64,000 nt of DNA from positions 1 through 64,000 of the forward strand of contig DATIBD010000146.1 in NCBI GenBank assembly GCA_035457705.1, read 5' to 3'. The notes beneath the pieces are model-generated. The model saw only the letters and a program-made list of their open reading frames with translations, did no database searches and was not told the DNA's origin. A program made the translations under genes and the position numbers. Source of the stretch: DASPGQ01 sp035457705. Lineage in GTDB: Bacteria > Acidobacteriota > Vicinamibacteria > Marinacidobacterales > SMYC01. This document shows, one piece after another, positions 45,901 to 52,644 of the stretch. The first letter of the stretch is position 1. Each line of letters begins with the position of its first letter.

Positions 45901-46375
45901 CGAGATCCTGGAGGTCCAAGGAAGGGATCCGCAGCGCCCCGGGGGCAAGCGCTTCGGCTCGCTAGTGCACGAGCTTTTGGCCCGAGCGCCATTCGAGACG
46001 GATGCGAGCGAGCTCGAGGCACTGGCGCGGAGCCTCGGCCGTATCCTCGGCAACCCCGAAGAGGAGATCCTCGCCGCGATCGCTGTCGTTATTCGCGCCC
46101 TGGAGCACGATCTCTTCACGCGGGCGGCGAGAGCAGAGCTTTGTTACCGCGAGATGCCGTTGATGCACCGCGAGAGCGAAGGAGCGATTCTCGAAGGCGT
46201 TGCCGATCTGGTCTTTCGCGAGAGCGGCGCAGCGCATTGGACCATCGTCGACTTCAAGACCGACCTGCGCATCGACATGACGGCGGAACCCTACCGGCGC
46301 CAGGTAGCCCTGTACGCCCGCGCTGTCGAGGCCTCGACCAAGGTTCCTGCAAAGGGCACCCTTCTCTTTGTGTAA
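42938..46375 (+). CDS. addA: AddA-type UvrD-like helicase-nuclease
   Basis: A 1145-residue superfamily 1 helicase with a nuclease tail. The start is the GTG at 42938, overlapping the addB stop (GTGA). Motifs in order: Walker A AAAGTGKTT (about 26-34), VAVTFTEKAAGELK, HGFCSDLL, the DExx box DEFQDTDP (about 365), ADPKQSIYRFRRAD, TTSFRS, and VHKAKGLEFPVVIL (about 755). The C-terminal nuclease shows GSLVHELL and IVDFKTDLR, then YRRQVALYARAVE. It unwinds and cuts broken DNA ends together with AddB. Confidence 0.9.
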   Translation: MSRDIADEKAREAIRQELDETLVVEAAAGTGKTTALVSRIVEIVQTGRGELAGIVAVTFTEKAAGELKLRLRGALEDARARSQDDAVVARLEQGLAQLEEAHVGTIHGFCSDLLKQRPLQAGVDPLFEVATDEETERLYHRVFDRWLEVTLADPPPGIRRLLRRQAVREQGPIDELYRAGRSLLDVRDFRAKWQIRPIDRESAIDGLVEQIVSLADKAKQPFNPRDYFFLDLADVLAFVQDLRSQEQVSGKRDYDALEHRLATLSFGWRKGRGPYGEDVRREDLLAERDALRTAQAEFRKRSGADLAAHLQNELSELVQRYETVKEKRGRLDFLDLLVRARDLLRGDRDVRGELARSFTHIFVDEFQDTDPLQAEILLLLSGDDPEEDDWRRIRPIPGKLFLVADPKQSIYRFRRADVALYQRVKRQLIAAGARPVYLTTSFRSVPEIQELVNVAMAGTMKPTADNHQADYVPLDAYRESIASRQPAIVAIPIPRPYGDWGRITQYAIKRSEPAAVASWIRWLIDDSGWLVSDRATHEPRPIGSSDVCLLFRRFVSGQQLVTQPYVDAIQALDIPHVLVGGRGFHQREEIEAMRVALTALERPDDELSVFATLRGPLFSLSDESLFSYRTRHGALHPFRKTSSKSLQGGDRDVEQALELIAKLHQGRNHRPIALTVRELLDATRAQAGFALWQAGDQVLANVLGLVQIARGFEESGGLSFRGFVDYLDELAESPNRHEQPIAEDGVEGVRLMTVHKAKGLEFPVVILCDITCSFSMGATRHVDPDRSLFAIRLAGSSPWELLDHEPQESERDAAESLRLLYVAATRARDVLAVPVVADEPQAKGWVGPLLSAFYPPAKQYRLPIVAPGCPRFHGEDTVIDRPSRAPVLPGQGIRPGLHRLERGRHEVVWWDPSLFELETIPKPGVRRHWILQEIAEDDPGDGAREHVAWLARKASLIERGSEASVTVATVTRLVEEDKAAGVEEASQIEILEVQGRDPQRPGGKRFGSLVHELLARAPFETDASELEALARSLGRILGNPEEEILAAIAVVIRALEHDLFTRAARAELCYREMPLMHRESEGAILEGVADLVFRESGAAHWTIVDFKTDLRIDMTAEPYRRQVALYARAVEASTKVPAKGTLLFV

Positions 46376-46437
46376 GTGCGGACCATGACCTGCATGCCTG
46401 AGCAACCGCTTGCCCTGTTCATGGCGCACAGTTTCGG

Positions 46438-46480
46438 CTAGACTATATCTAGACGACTTTATATAATTCTAGCTCTAAGG
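46438..46480 (+). promoter_or_regulatory. AT-rich promoter with palindrome before vapB2
   Basis: CTAGA-CTATA-TCTAG at 46438-46452 is a perfect palindrome, and a further ATTCTAG lies near 46466-46472. The block is much richer in A+T than its surroundings and ends near the ribosome-binding site AAGGAAG. This is the expected place for VapBC autoregulation. The rest of the gap between addA and vapB2 (46376-46437) shows nothing. Confidence 0.5.
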
Positions 46481-46486
46481 AAGAAT

Positions 46487-46741
46487 ATGGCGCTGAGTCT
46501 CAAGGATCCCGAAGCCGATCGGCTGGCGCGGGACCTCGCCGCACTCACCGGGGAAACGCTTACAAGAGCCGTGATCGTCGCGCTGCGGGAGCGCCTGACC
46601 CGCCTGCGGCACCGGGGACGGCGTCGCCGCCTGCGTGACGAGCTTCGAGAGATCGGGCAGCGCTGCGCACGGCTTCCGACCCTCGACGATCGTTCTCCGG
46701 ACGAGATAATCGGCTACGACGAGAGCGGCCTCCCCGGCTGA
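46487..46741 (+). CDS. vapB: VapB-type antitoxin (Rv0623-like)
   Basis: An 84-residue antitoxin. The start MALSLKDPEADRLARDLAALTGETLTRAV (about residues 1-29) is the PSK/VapB ribbon-helix-helix seen in Rv0623-like proteins. The arginine-rich middle and acidic end (PTLDDRSPDEIIGYDESGLPG, about residues 64-84) would occupy the toxin's active site. The stop overlaps the toxin start by one base, so the pair is translated together. It is unrelated in sequence to the first VapB in the window. Confidence 0.87.
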   Translation: MALSLKDPEADRLARDLAALTGETLTRAVIVALRERLTRLRHRGRRRRLRDELREIGQRCARLPTLDDRSPDEIIGYDESGLPG

Positions 46742-47130
46742 TGGTTCTCGACACGTCGGCGTTGTTGGCCCTCCTGCTCGACGAGCCAGAGGCGGAGGAC
46801 TTCCGAGCCGCCGTGGAGGACGACCCCACGCGTCTCGTCTCCGCGGCGACTCTGCTCGAAACGGCGATCGTAATCGAGGCGCGAAAGGGTGACGCTGGCG
46901 GACGCGAGCTCGACCTCCTGATCCGCACTGCCGACATGACGGTGGTTCCCGTGGAGACCGATCACGTCTCCGAAGCGCGCCGGGCGTATCGGCGATTCGG
47001 CAGAGGCCGTCACGCCGCCGGGCTCAACTTCGGCGCCGTCTTTGCTTACGCCCTCGCCCGGACGTCGGGCGAGCCGCTCCTGTTCAAAGGCGCCGACTTC
47101 TCGAAGACGGACATTCGTGGAGTCCCATAA
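46741..47130 (+). CDS. vapC: VapC-type PIN-domain toxin with an altered active site
   Basis: A 129-residue PIN protein of the Rv0624 type. Asp4 (VLDTSALL) and Glu40 (LLETA) of the acidic centre are present, and Asp119/Asp124 lie in GADFSKTD. However the family's usual LNFGDCFAYA reads LNFGAVFAYA here, so the third metal-binding Asp is an alanine at about residue 99. The neighbouring codon is changed too, so this looks like real drift rather than one read error. The toxin may be weak or inactive, acting mainly as a partner for VapB. Confidence 0.83.
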   Translation: MVLDTSALLALLLDEPEAEDFRAAVEDDPTRLVSAATLLETAIVIEARKGDAGGRELDLLIRTADMTVVPVETDHVSEARRAYRRFGRGRHAAGLNFGAVFAYALARTSGEPLLFKGADFSKTDIRGVP

Positions 47131-47303
47131 GGGATTCGAGTGGATGCGAGCTCAAGATGCGAGCTCAAGACTCGTAGGCCCTTCGAGGCGTTATCGCGGC
47201 TTGGGCCAGGACGGAGCCCCGGGGGACATCATGCTCACAGCGGGGTCAACGAAGCACGGCCAACGACGATCCTTTCTCCTTACATTATGCGACCAGCTGT
47301 CCT
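47131..47303. repeat. Gap with a 13-base tandem repeat
   Basis: GATGCGAGCTCAA occurs twice in a row at 47143-47155 and 47156-47168, right after the vapC stop. The remaining bases up to the end of the symporter gene show no gene, hairpin or promoter. The repeat may be a slippage product. Confidence 0.5.
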
Positions 47304-48692
47304 TCACCGGTCCGCGAAGTCGCCGCGAAGACGGGCTCGTGTGGCAGCAGCAAGAAATCCGAGCGCGCTCGCCGCCAAGCCCAGAAGTGTCGGATTCGCG
47401 ACTCCGAGACCGCGCCCGCCGGTGAGCACGTGCGCAGCTACGAGCACCGGGACTCCAATCAGAATGGCCCCGAATGCGTGGGCCCGCCCCACATTTCGCG
47501 AATGGAGGGACGCCACCACCGGGACGAAAAGGCTCACGCTCAGAAGTGCATAGAAAATTGAAAGCGTCTGGATGACGCTCTCGAACAAAAGGGCAATACC
47601 GATCCCGAGAAGCCCACCCGCGATAGCCGCAAGACGCGCCACTCGGAGTACCTCGGCGTCTCCGGCGGTCGGCCGCACGAACCTTCCATAGAGATCGCGG
47701 GCCAAGGAGGTCGCCAGCATGAAGAGAATCGCATCGGCCGAGCTCACTTCCGCCGAGAAGATCGCAGCCAGACCCAGACTTCCGAGCGCGAGAGGCATTC
47801 GCTCGACGAGAAGGGTGGGCAGCGCGAGATCGTCACTCGAGAGGTTGGGAAAATGGACACGCGCAACCATGCCGAGGAGAGGCGGAAGGAACGCGAAGAG
47901 AAGCAGCGCGAATCCGGCGAGCGACACCGCCAGACGCACCGTCCTCTCGTCGCGTGCGCCGTAGACTTTCTGCAAGAGACCCGGCGATACGATGAACGAG
48001 GGGACGAGGAGCGCCAGGTAGCGCGCCGCCGGCGCACCACCCTCCCAGAGATCCAGCCGCATCGGGTCGATGGCGGGAATCCCTCCGATCGTTCCGAGGG
48101 CCACCGGGACGGCAATCACGAAGCCGATGCCGAGCACGACGAGCTGAACGAGGTTCACCCAAGCCGAGGATAGAAGTCCGCCCGCAGTGAAGTAGGCGGT
48201 CATCACCACGCCGCCCATCAGGCAACCCCAGGTTTTGGGGACCCCCGCCACCGCTTCGAGCACTCTGGCAACGGCGAGAAGCTGCGCTGCCAGAACGAAG
48301 AGCGTGCCGACCCAAAGGAGGCTCGAGACCACGAGGCGAACGGCGCTGCCGTAGCGAAGCTCCAGCAGATCCCCCACGGTCTGGAGGTCGTGGTCCTTGG
48401 CGACGCGCCAGATTCTGGGGCCTACCCACCAGGCGAGAGCGAGAGTTCCGATTCCTGCCGAGCCGACCCACCACCAAGCGGAAAGCCCGCGGGAATAGCC
48501 CAGCGCGGCCGCACCCACGGTCGAGCCGGCACCGATGTTCGCCGCCAGCAGGGTCGAGAACAGCAGCACGGGGCCGAGATTTCGGCCGGCGACGAAGAAA
48601 GCACCCGTGGTCCGGACCCATCGCCCGATCAGAGCGCCGAGGAGGACGAGCACTGTCGAGTAGACGATGATGGAGACGAGGTGGGGGCTCAA
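47304..48692 (-). CDS. Sodium:solute symporter (SSS family)
   Basis: A 462-residue transporter with about thirteen membrane helices. The family pattern is seen in FFVAGRNLGPVLLFSTLLAANIGAGSTVGAA (about residues 32-62) and IFSAEVSSADAILFMLATSLARDLY (about 315-340), which form the sodium and substrate sites. It imports a small organic solute with Na+. The start appears to be a TTG at 48692, as no ATG or GTG precedes the first helix; no clear ribosome-binding site is visible. It diverges from the antiporter gene. Confidence 0.83.
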   Translation of the reverse strand: MSPHLVSIIVYSTVLVLLGALIGRWVRTTGAFFVAGRNLGPVLLFSTLLAANIGAGSTVGAAALGYSRGLSAWWWVGSAGIGTLALAWWVGPRIWRVAKDHDLQTVGDLLELRYGSAVRLVVSSLLWVGTLFVLAAQLLAVARVLEAVAGVPKTWGCLMGGVVMTAYFTAGGLLSSAWVNLVQLVVLGIGFVIAVPVALGTIGGIPAIDPMRLDLWEGGAPAARYLALLVPSFIVSPGLLQKVYGARDERTVRLAVSLAGFALLLFAFLPPLLGMVARVHFPNLSSDDLALPTLLVERMPLALGSLGLAAIFSAEVSSADAILFMLATSLARDLYGRFVRPTAGDAEVLRVARLAAIAGGLLGIGIALLFESVIQTLSIFYALLSVSLFVPVVASLHSRNVGRAHAFGAILIGVPVLVAAHVLTGGRGLGVANPTLLGLAASALGFLAAATRARLRGDFADR

Positions 48693-48837
48693 CGCAGCCA
48701 GGAAAGCCGAAAACCGCGGATGCTCCCGCCATGGCTACGCCGGGCCGGCGGCCTCGACGTGCCTCTACTCGCTGCGCCACACACGATTGGCGCATTCTGC
48801 GCGCCAGCCCCCCGGAGTGCAAGCCGACTCATGGGAT

Positions 48838-50046
48838 ATGCTCTTGCGCGACGCATTCGCTCGGTTTTCTGAGCACGAAACGATGGAGCAGGCCACGACT
48901 CTCGTGCTGATGGCGAGTGCGGCATTCTGTCTACCGCTGCTCTCGGCTCGCCTCTTCGTCCCCGCCGTGGTGCTCGAGCTTCTCTTCGGCATCCTCATCG
49001 GTCCAGTAACCGGGTGGGTGTCGGGAACGGAGCTCGTCGATCTGCTCGCCGACCTCGGTCTTTTCCTGCTCATGTTCCTCGCCGGTTTCGAAATTGACTT
49101 TCGTGCCCTCGAGCGCCAAGGACACTCCCGTCTCGCGATGCTGCTCGTCGTGTTCCTGCTCACCCTCGGCGTGGCCCAGTGGTGCACGATTCATCTGGGC
49201 CTCGATGCCTTCATGACTCTCGTTCTGGCGACGACATCCGTCGGACTCGTCGTTCCGACGCTCCGGAGCACGCGGCGCACCTTTACACGACTCGGGCAGT
49301 ACGTACTCGTTTCGGCCGTTTTTGCCGACTTCCTCACGCTCGTGCTCGTTGCCATGTTCGCGCTCGTGGAACGCCACGGCTTTGGAATCGAGCTCCTGAA
49401 GATGCCAACCCTTTTCATCGCCATCATTGTCGTGCTTCGCTCCCTGAGGCTGGCCGTCTGGTGGTACCCTCACCGATTCCGCCGACTGTTCTCCGCCGAC
49501 GATCCCGAAGAGCTGGGCATAAGGGCCAGTCTGGCTCTCATGCTCGCTTTCGTCGGGCTATCGACAGCGCTCGACGTCGAGCCCATCCTGGGGGCATTTC
49601 TCGCGGGAACGGTGTTCGCGCTGGTGTTTCGCAACCCCGGTCATCTCCAGGAGCAGCTGAGCGGTTTTTCCTATGGCTTCCTCATCCCGATCTTTTTCAT
49701 CAACGTGGGACTCAGGTTCGAGATCACGTTGCTGGAGGATGCTCGAGTGCTTACGCGGGCGCTCGTGGTCATCCTGGTCGCATTCGGCGTAAAGATCCTG
49801 CCCAGCCTGGTGTTCATGTTCCGCGGCCTCTCACTTCGCGAGGCATTCGCCGCCGGCGTACTGCTTTCGGCCCGCTTGAGCCTCATCATCGCCGTCGCCA
49901 CCGTGGGTGTCGAGCTTGGACTGCTGTCGCTCGAAGATCGTGCCATCGCGATTCTTCTGGCGGCCGTCTCCGCTACCTGTGCGCCGACCTTGTTTCGTGC
50001 CCTGGCGCCGCCGCTCCCCCCGAGGACGGCGGCCGACACAATATAG
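48838..50046 (+). CDS. CPA2-type cation/proton antiporter
   Basis: A 402-residue membrane protein with about twelve helices of the Kef/NapA type: LELLFGILIGPVTGWVSGTELVDLLADLGLFLLMFLAGFEID runs over residues about 40-80 and LDVEPILGAFLAGTVFALVF over about 235-255. It would exchange Na+ or K+ for H+. The C-terminal regulatory TrkA-N domain of KefB/C is missing. I start it at ATG 48838, with 48883 as an alternative; a frame from 48667 reads into the symporter's promoter and is rejected. Confidence 0.8.
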   Translation: MLLRDAFARFSEHETMEQATTLVLMASAAFCLPLLSARLFVPAVVLELLFGILIGPVTGWVSGTELVDLLADLGLFLLMFLAGFEIDFRALERQGHSRLAMLLVVFLLTLGVAQWCTIHLGLDAFMTLVLATTSVGLVVPTLRSTRRTFTRLGQYVLVSAVFADFLTLVLVAMFALVERHGFGIELLKMPTLFIAIIVVLRSLRLAVWWYPHRFRRLFSADDPEELGIRASLALMLAFVGLSTALDVEPILGAFLAGTVFALVFRNPGHLQEQLSGFSYGFLIPIFFINVGLRFEITLLEDARVLTRALVVILVAFGVKILPSLVFMFRGLSLREAFAAGVLLSARLSLIIAVATVGVELGLLSLEDRAIAILLAAVSATCAPTLFRALAPPLPPRTAADTI

Positions 50047-50075
50047 TAGAATTCCAACCCGACAAGGAGGCAATC

Positions 50076-51329
50076 ATGTCGCACGTCACTTCACGTCGGT
50101 CCTTCCTCGTTCATCTGGGCGCTTCCGCCGCCGTGGTCCGAGCCGGGTTTCATGGAACGAGCGAAGCTCTCGCCGAAACCTCCTTGGACGGCGAGCCCTA
50201 CTGGCAGCTCGTTCGCTCCCAGTTCTCGTTTCGCGAAGAGAAAGTTCCGATGAACGCCGCGAACCTCTGTCCGTCGCCACGGGCCGTCGCCGAGCGGGTT
50301 ACGGAGCTCACCCAGGACATCGATCGCGATTGCTCCTTCAACAACCGCGCGAAGTTCAGAGATCTGCTCGAGGCCTCTCGCGCCAAAGTGGCGAAACAAC
50401 TCCGCGTGAGCGAGGACGAGATCGCCCTGGTGCGCAACACGAGCGAAGCCAACAACACCGTGAACAACGGCCTGAAACTAGCCGAAGGCGATGAGATTCT
50501 GCTCTGGGACCAGAACCATCCGACGAACAACGTCGCCTGGGACGTGCGCGCCGCTCGGTACGGGCTCGTGGTCAAACGAGTCTCGACACCGACCGCGCCG
50601 CCGACGGCGGCCGAGCTCGCCGACGTCTTTTCCCAGGCGTTCACGACGCGAACGAAAGTGCTCGCGGTCACCCACGTCTCGAACGTCAGCGGTATCCGTC
50701 TGCCCGTTCGGGAGCTCACCGCCAGGGCGCATGAGCGCGGTATCTACGTGCACGTCGACGGCGCGCAGACCTGGGGCGCGCTCGACCTCGACCTGCGCGA
50801 GATCGGCTGCGACTCCTACTCCGCCTCGGCCCACAAGTGGTTCTTGGGCCCCAAGGAAGTCGGGATTCTGTACGTGAAGGCCGAGAACGTCCCGCGGATC
50901 TGGCCCAACGTGGTGGCACCGGGTTGGGGGGACGATGTCGACCCGGATCCCAAGGGGGCGCGCAAGTTCGAATCGCTCGGCCAGAGAGACGACGGTTGTT
51001 TGGCCGCCGTAGGAACCACCGCGGACTTCCATGACTCGATTGGCGTATCCCGGATCGAAGCTCGCGTCGTAGCCCTGGCGACGTCGCTCAAAGACGGACT
51101 GGCCGAAGCGGGATTCACACTCGTGACCCCTCGCGATCCCGAGCTTTCCGGCGGCGTGTGCATCATCGCCGTCGACCGAGACAAGCGTGGGGAAACGGTC
51201 GATCGCCTGTACCACGAGCACGGGATCGCCGGATCGACTTCGGGCGGGTTGAGACTCTGCCCGCACATCTACAACACGATGGAGCACGTGGAGCGAGCCG
51301 TCGCTGGGGCGAAGGCGATTCTCGCGTAA
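50076..51329 (+). CDS. Tat-exported class V aminotransferase-like PLP enzyme
   Basis: A 417-residue PLP enzyme. The start ATG 50076 follows an AAGGAGG site. The N-terminus MSHVTSRRSFLVHLG...AL has the twin-arginine motif SRRSFL and a weakly hydrophobic stretch, so the folded enzyme is probably sent to the periplasm. The PLP lysine is Lys254 (SASAHKWFLGP) and the aspartate pairing with the ring nitrogen is Asp228 (HVDGAQ). It most resembles isopenicillin-N-epimerase/selenocysteine-lyase-like proteins. The reaction could be desulfuration, epimerisation or deamination; the sequence does not decide. The selenocysteine-type peroxiredoxin gene follows 45 bases later. Confidence 0.8.
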   Translation: MSHVTSRRSFLVHLGASAAVVRAGFHGTSEALAETSLDGEPYWQLVRSQFSFREEKVPMNAANLCPSPRAVAERVTELTQDIDRDCSFNNRAKFRDLLEASRAKVAKQLRVSEDEIALVRNTSEANNTVNNGLKLAEGDEILLWDQNHPTNNVAWDVRAARYGLVVKRVSTPTAPPTAAELADVFSQAFTTRTKVLAVTHVSNVSGIRLPVRELTARAHERGIYVHVDGAQTWGALDLDLREIGCDSYSASAHKWFLGPKEVGILYVKAENVPRIWPNVVAPGWGDDVDPDPKGARKFESLGQRDDGCLAAVGTTADFHDSIGVSRIEARVVALATSLKDGLAEAGFTLVTPRDPELSGGVCIIAVDRDKRGETVDRLYHEHGIAGSTSGGLRLCPHIYNTMEHVERAVAGAKAILA

Positions 51330-51374
51330 ACCGTAGAGTGTAGTATCGGAACCTAGCGAGCTCAGGAGGCGTTC

Positions 51375-51812
51375 ATGCTCAACCCCGGTGACACCGCCCC
51401 GCCCTTCGAGGTCTTGGATCACACAGACAAGACGGTAAGACTGGAGGACTTCCGGGGAAAACACGTCGTACTCTGGTTCTTCCCCAAAGCCGATACCCCC
51501 GGGTGAACGATCGAGGGTCGCGGGTTCCGCGATCATCTACCCGACTATGCGGAGAGGAACATCCAGATCCTGGGAATCAGCTTCGACACTCCCGCCGACA
51601 ACCTCGCGTTCTCGGAGAAGTTCGATTTCAACTTCCCGCTTCTCTGTGATACGACGCGCTCGGTCGGAATGGCCTACGGTGCGTGCGACAGCAGGGACGC
51701 GAAGTCCGCCAAGCGCATCAGCTACCTCATCGGGCCGGACGGCGTGATCGTGAAAGCTTACGGGAAGGTGGACGCGGGCCGACACGCCCAAGAGATTCTC
51801 CGAGACGTGTGA
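51375..51812 (+). CDS. bcp: Selenocysteine peroxiredoxin (BCP/PrxQ type) with in-frame TGA
   Basis: A 145-residue peroxiredoxin that reads through a TGA at 51504-51506, codon 44. The context FFPKADTPG-U-TIEGRGFRD places the TGA exactly on the peroxidatic cysteine of the family's TPGCT motif. The frame before and after is intact and the rest aligns with bacterioferritin comigratory protein (VLGISFDTP-like, FPLLCDTT, YLIGPDGVI). The usual second cysteine five residues on is absent (GRG), leaving Cys91 and Cys104 as possible resolving residues. A CAGGAGG site precedes the ATG. It should reduce peroxides faster than a cysteine form. A nonsense mutation is the alternative, but the exact position and the hairpin that follows argue against it. 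Confidence 0.85.
51507..51534 (+). promoter_or_regulatory. Candidate bacterial SECIS element
   Basis: Just after the in-frame TGA, bases 51516-51523 pair with 51527-51534 in an eight-base stem (one G-U pair) with loop bases 51524-51526. If the top pair opens, GGU at 51523-51525 sits in the apical loop, 16 bases after the TGA. The E. coli fdhF element also presents GGU in a small apical loop, with 18 bases between. In RNA this would recruit SelB and the selenocysteinyl-tRNA. Confidence 0.65.
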
Positions 51813-51927
51813 ACGCCGCCCAGGGAAGCAAAGAGCAACGCCAGTTCGCAAGTCGCGCCTGGCCTCTGCGTCAGCTTAGATTTACTTTGCCCCTCTGCGC
51901 GCCCTGCGCCTTGCGTTTCTTCCGAGA
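51813..51927. repeat. Gap with CTCTGCG-type extragenic repeat
   Basis: The gap between the peroxiredoxin stop and the convergent sugar-transferase gene contains repeated CTCTGCG/CCTGCGCC units at about 51863-51920 (for example CCCCTCTGCGCGCCCTGCGC). Such runs are seen between genes in many unrelated genomes and their role is unknown. No terminator hairpin is clear. Confidence 0.35.
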
Positions 51928-52644
51928 TCAATAAGCGCCCTTACGGCTCAGCACGGCGGGAATGGTCTTCAACAGTATCTTGACATCCAACCAGATGGAC
52001 CAATGATCGATATACCAGAGGTCCAATTGGATCCATCGGTCGAAGGCAACGTCACTCCGTCCTTCGACTTGCCAGACGCAGGTGATCCCGGGCTTGATGC
52101 TTAGGCGGCGCCTCTGCCATGCCTCGTAGCGCTCGACCTCCTCGGGAATGGGCGGTCTCGGCCCCACGAGGCTCATCTCTCCTCGCAAGACATTGATGAG
52201 CTGGGGGAGCTCATCGAGACTCCAGCGACGAAGGAATCGACCGACCCTCGTTACTCTCGGGTCCTCGGGCGTCTTGAAAACAGGCCCGTCGAGACGATTC
52301 AAATGCTCGATCTCAGCTTTCTTCTCGTCCGCCCCATCCACCATCGATCGAAACTTGAGGCACGTGAATCGCCGTCCGCCTAGCCCGCATCGCTCCTGAC
52401 GAAACAGCACCGGCCCTCTCGAAGTCAGCTTGATGAGAGCGGCTATGACGATGAGAACCGGAAGGAGCCCCACGAGAAGCAACGTTGTGAGCAGAAAATC
52501 CATCGAGCGTTTGACCACGCCGTCGCGGGTCCCGTTCGTCGCCGTGACCGAGTGAGCCAAGGCGGCCTCGAGCCGGGACGGGTGAAAGCCCGGCTCAGCG
52601 GACGTCGGACTCGAGCTGCCTGGAGACGCTTCGCTCGCCAACAT
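51928..52644 (-). CDS. Bacterial sugar transferase (polyprenyl-phosphate glycosyl-1-phosphate transferase)
   Basis: A 238-residue member of the WcaJ/PglC group. One N-terminal membrane helix (about residues 45-68) is followed by the catalytic core: KLTSRGPVLFRQERCG, FTCLKFRSMV, WSLDELPQLINVLRGEMS, LVGPRPPIP. It starts exopolysaccharide repeat units by moving a sugar phosphate onto undecaprenyl phosphate. It is the short form without the extra membrane domain of WcaJ. Start ATG 52644 has an AGGAG site and overlaps the upstream glycosyltransferase gene by 50 bases. Confidence 0.85.
   Translation of the reverse strand: MLASEASPGSSSPTSAEPGFHPSRLEAALAHSVTATNGTRDGVVKRSMDFLLTTLLLVGLLPVLIVIAALIKLTSRGPVLFRQERCGLGGRRFTCLKFRSMVDGADEKKAEIEHLNRLDGPVFKTPEDPRVTRVGRFLRRWSLDELPQLINVLRGEMSLVGPRPPIPEEVERYEAWQRRRLSIKPGITCVWQVEGRSDVAFDRWIQLDLWYIDHWSIWLDVKILLKTIPAVLSRKGAY

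Noticed and set aside
48667..48837. N-terminal extension of the cation/proton antiporter
   Set aside because: It would overlap the start of the divergent symporter gene and adds a sequence without membrane helices or family match.
51504..51506. Reading the TGA in the peroxiredoxin gene as a nonsense mutation
   Set aside because: It lies exactly at the catalytic cysteine codon, the frame on both sides is intact, and a hairpin with the right spacing follows. A random stop would be unlikely to meet all three.
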